NCBI GenBank assembly: GCA_035556075.1
Contig: DATMFQ010000008.1
Span: 1-12,425, forward strand
Length of the DNA stretch: 12,425 nucleotides
Source of the DNA: 73-13 sp035556075
GTDB taxonomy: Bacteria > Actinomycetota > Actinomycetes > Actinomycetales > Microbacteriaceae
Direction of reading: 5' to 3'
Under the pieces are notes generated by a model that was not told the origin of the DNA, searched no databases, and saw nothing but the letters and a program-made list of their open reading frames with translations. Made by a program: the position numbers and the translations under genes. Of this stretch, positions 11,779-12,425 are shown one piece after another (within the stretch, counting starts at the first letter, position 1; each line of letters starts with the position of its first letter).

Positions 11779-12425
11779 ATGCGCACGTCCACAGGACCGT
11801 CCTCCTGCCTGTCCCGAATCGCGGCCGTCGTCGCGTCCGCAGCCCTCGTGCTCGGCTCCGTCTTCGTCGGGGCTCCGGCGTTCGCCAGCGACGAGGCGCC
11901 GGTCGAGTCCGTCGAGGGGACGGTGCTGGTCGAGGAGGCCGCGTCGATCGACGCAGCCCCGCTCGAGGAGGCACCCCAGACCGAGGAGGTGTCTCCCGTC
12001 GGGGAGGAGCCCGTGGCCGAGGAGGAGCAGCCCGCCGCGGAAGCAACCCCCGCCGCCGCGGCGCCGAGCGGTGACACGTCCGAGGACCCGGCAGCTGCGG
12101 CGCTGGTCGTGCCGCTGCTGGGCGGCTTCGCCCCGATGGCGGCGGCGACCCCAGCGGTGTCGGTCACGCCTGCGTCTGGGTTGGATCGTGCCGGTGAGAC
12201 GGTGACCGTTTCGGGTTCGGGGTATGACCCGGCGAAGGCGGTGTATGTCGCGGTGTGTGAGGACCGTGAGCTGTCGGCGGTGAACTTCACCATGTTCTAT
12301 GGCTGTGTCGGTGCCCGGCAGGTGACGGCGTCGCCGACGAGTGACACGCAGGTGCAGCTGGAGGCGGACGGCTCGTTCTCGTTCGCGTTCGATGTCCCGG
12401 CCTCGGCGACGGCGTTCTCCCAGCC
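11779..12425 (+). CDS. Iron-regulated secreted surface protein with acidic stalk (partial)
   Basis: The 3' end is beyond the window; 215 codons are visible. A signal peptide has an Arg near the start, a hydrophobic core (about 14-30) and a likely cut after APAFA (36/37). Residues 37-110 are a Glu/Ala/Pro-rich, probably disordered acidic stalk. From about 124 a beta-sandwich-like domain begins: TPAVSVTPASGLDRAGETVTVSGSGY, then VYVAVCED and YGCVGAR with two cysteines (C160, C176) likely forming a disulfide. Such modules accompany HtaA-type heme-binding surface proteins in actinobacteria, but no HtaA domain is visible yet. ATG 11779 is preceded by GGAG (11768-11771) at 7 nt. The doubly boxed promoter predicts expression under iron starvation, supporting an iron/heme role by inference. 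Confidence 0.8.
   Translation, partial: MRTSTGPSSCLSRIAAVVASAALVLGSVFVGAPAFASDEAPVESVEGTVLVEEAASIDAAPLEEAPQTEEVSPVGEEPVAEEEQPAAEATPAAAAPSGDTSEDPAAAALVVPLLGGFAPMAAATPAVSVTPASGLDRAGETVTVSGSGYDPAKAVYVAVCEDRELSAVNFTMFYGCVGARQVTASPTSDTQVQLEADGSFSFAFDVPASATAFSQ

Noticed and set aside
11711..12293. Minus-strand open frames opposite the surface protein
   Set aside because: They are Ser/Ala/Thr- or Arg/Pro-rich shadows; the plus strand has the signal peptide, ribosome binding site and promoter.
1..12425. CRISPR array, insertion sequence, rRNA or phage genes
   Set aside because: No regularly spaced repeats, transposase motifs, terminal inverted repeats around a transposase, rRNA segments or phage structural genes were seen.

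Overview
The window looks like a chromosomal segment of a high-GC actinobacterium, most likely a member of the Microbacteriaceae. The evidence is roughly 70% G+C by eye, the gene order LpqE-like lipoprotein / carD / ispD-ispF / cysS / rlmB (the same order I recall around Rv3584-Rv3579c in Mycobacterium tuberculosis), CarD, DtxR/IdeR-type iron boxes, a DUF4032 protein, and many GTG/TTG starts with an actinobacterial TAnnnT -10 sequence only 6-7 nt upstream. The genus cannot be settled from the sequence alone.

Left part (1-6142) is core housekeeping: gpmA (glycolysis); a convergent secreted lipoprotein; then carD (RNA polymerase-binding regulator), a fused ispDF (two steps of the MEP isoprenoid pathway), cysS (cysteinyl-tRNA synthetase) and rlmB (23S rRNA 2'-O-methyltransferase), all rightward. 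cysS and rlmB overlap by ATGA. The 317 bp before cysS holds no convincing gene but carries strong hairpins.

Middle (6143-8866): three copies of a CGAAGTACTGA repeat, then a decayed locus in which the start of a TetR regulator is joined in frame to the P-loop part of an ABC ATPase, followed in another frame by an LSGGQ fragment and a probable permease tail. This looks like a three-gene efflux operon collapsed by deletions. Leftward from 8866 come an orphan sugar-type ABC ATPase and a DUF4032/kinase-like protein, stop against start.

Right part (8867-12425): a membrane-anchored DsbA/thioredoxin-like protein; tRNA-Thr(UGU) on the minus strand, whose promoter overlaps the ribosome binding site of the next gene; a DMT (DUF606/YdcZ-like) transporter; msrB (methionine-R-sulfoxide reductase), convergent with and overlapping the transporter; a collapsed ElaA-type acetyltransferase remnant; and finally a consensus promoter bracketed by two DtxR/IdeR iron boxes, driving a secreted protein with an acidic stalk that runs off the window edge. 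That last gene is probably the first member of an iron-starvation surface or heme-uptake (HtaA-type) cluster.

Most notable: two independent genes reduced to N- and C-terminal scraps by internal deletion, the doubly boxed iron promoter, the repeat cluster at 6164-6240, and a CarD with Glu where the M. tuberculosis protein has RNA polymerase-contacting Arg47.
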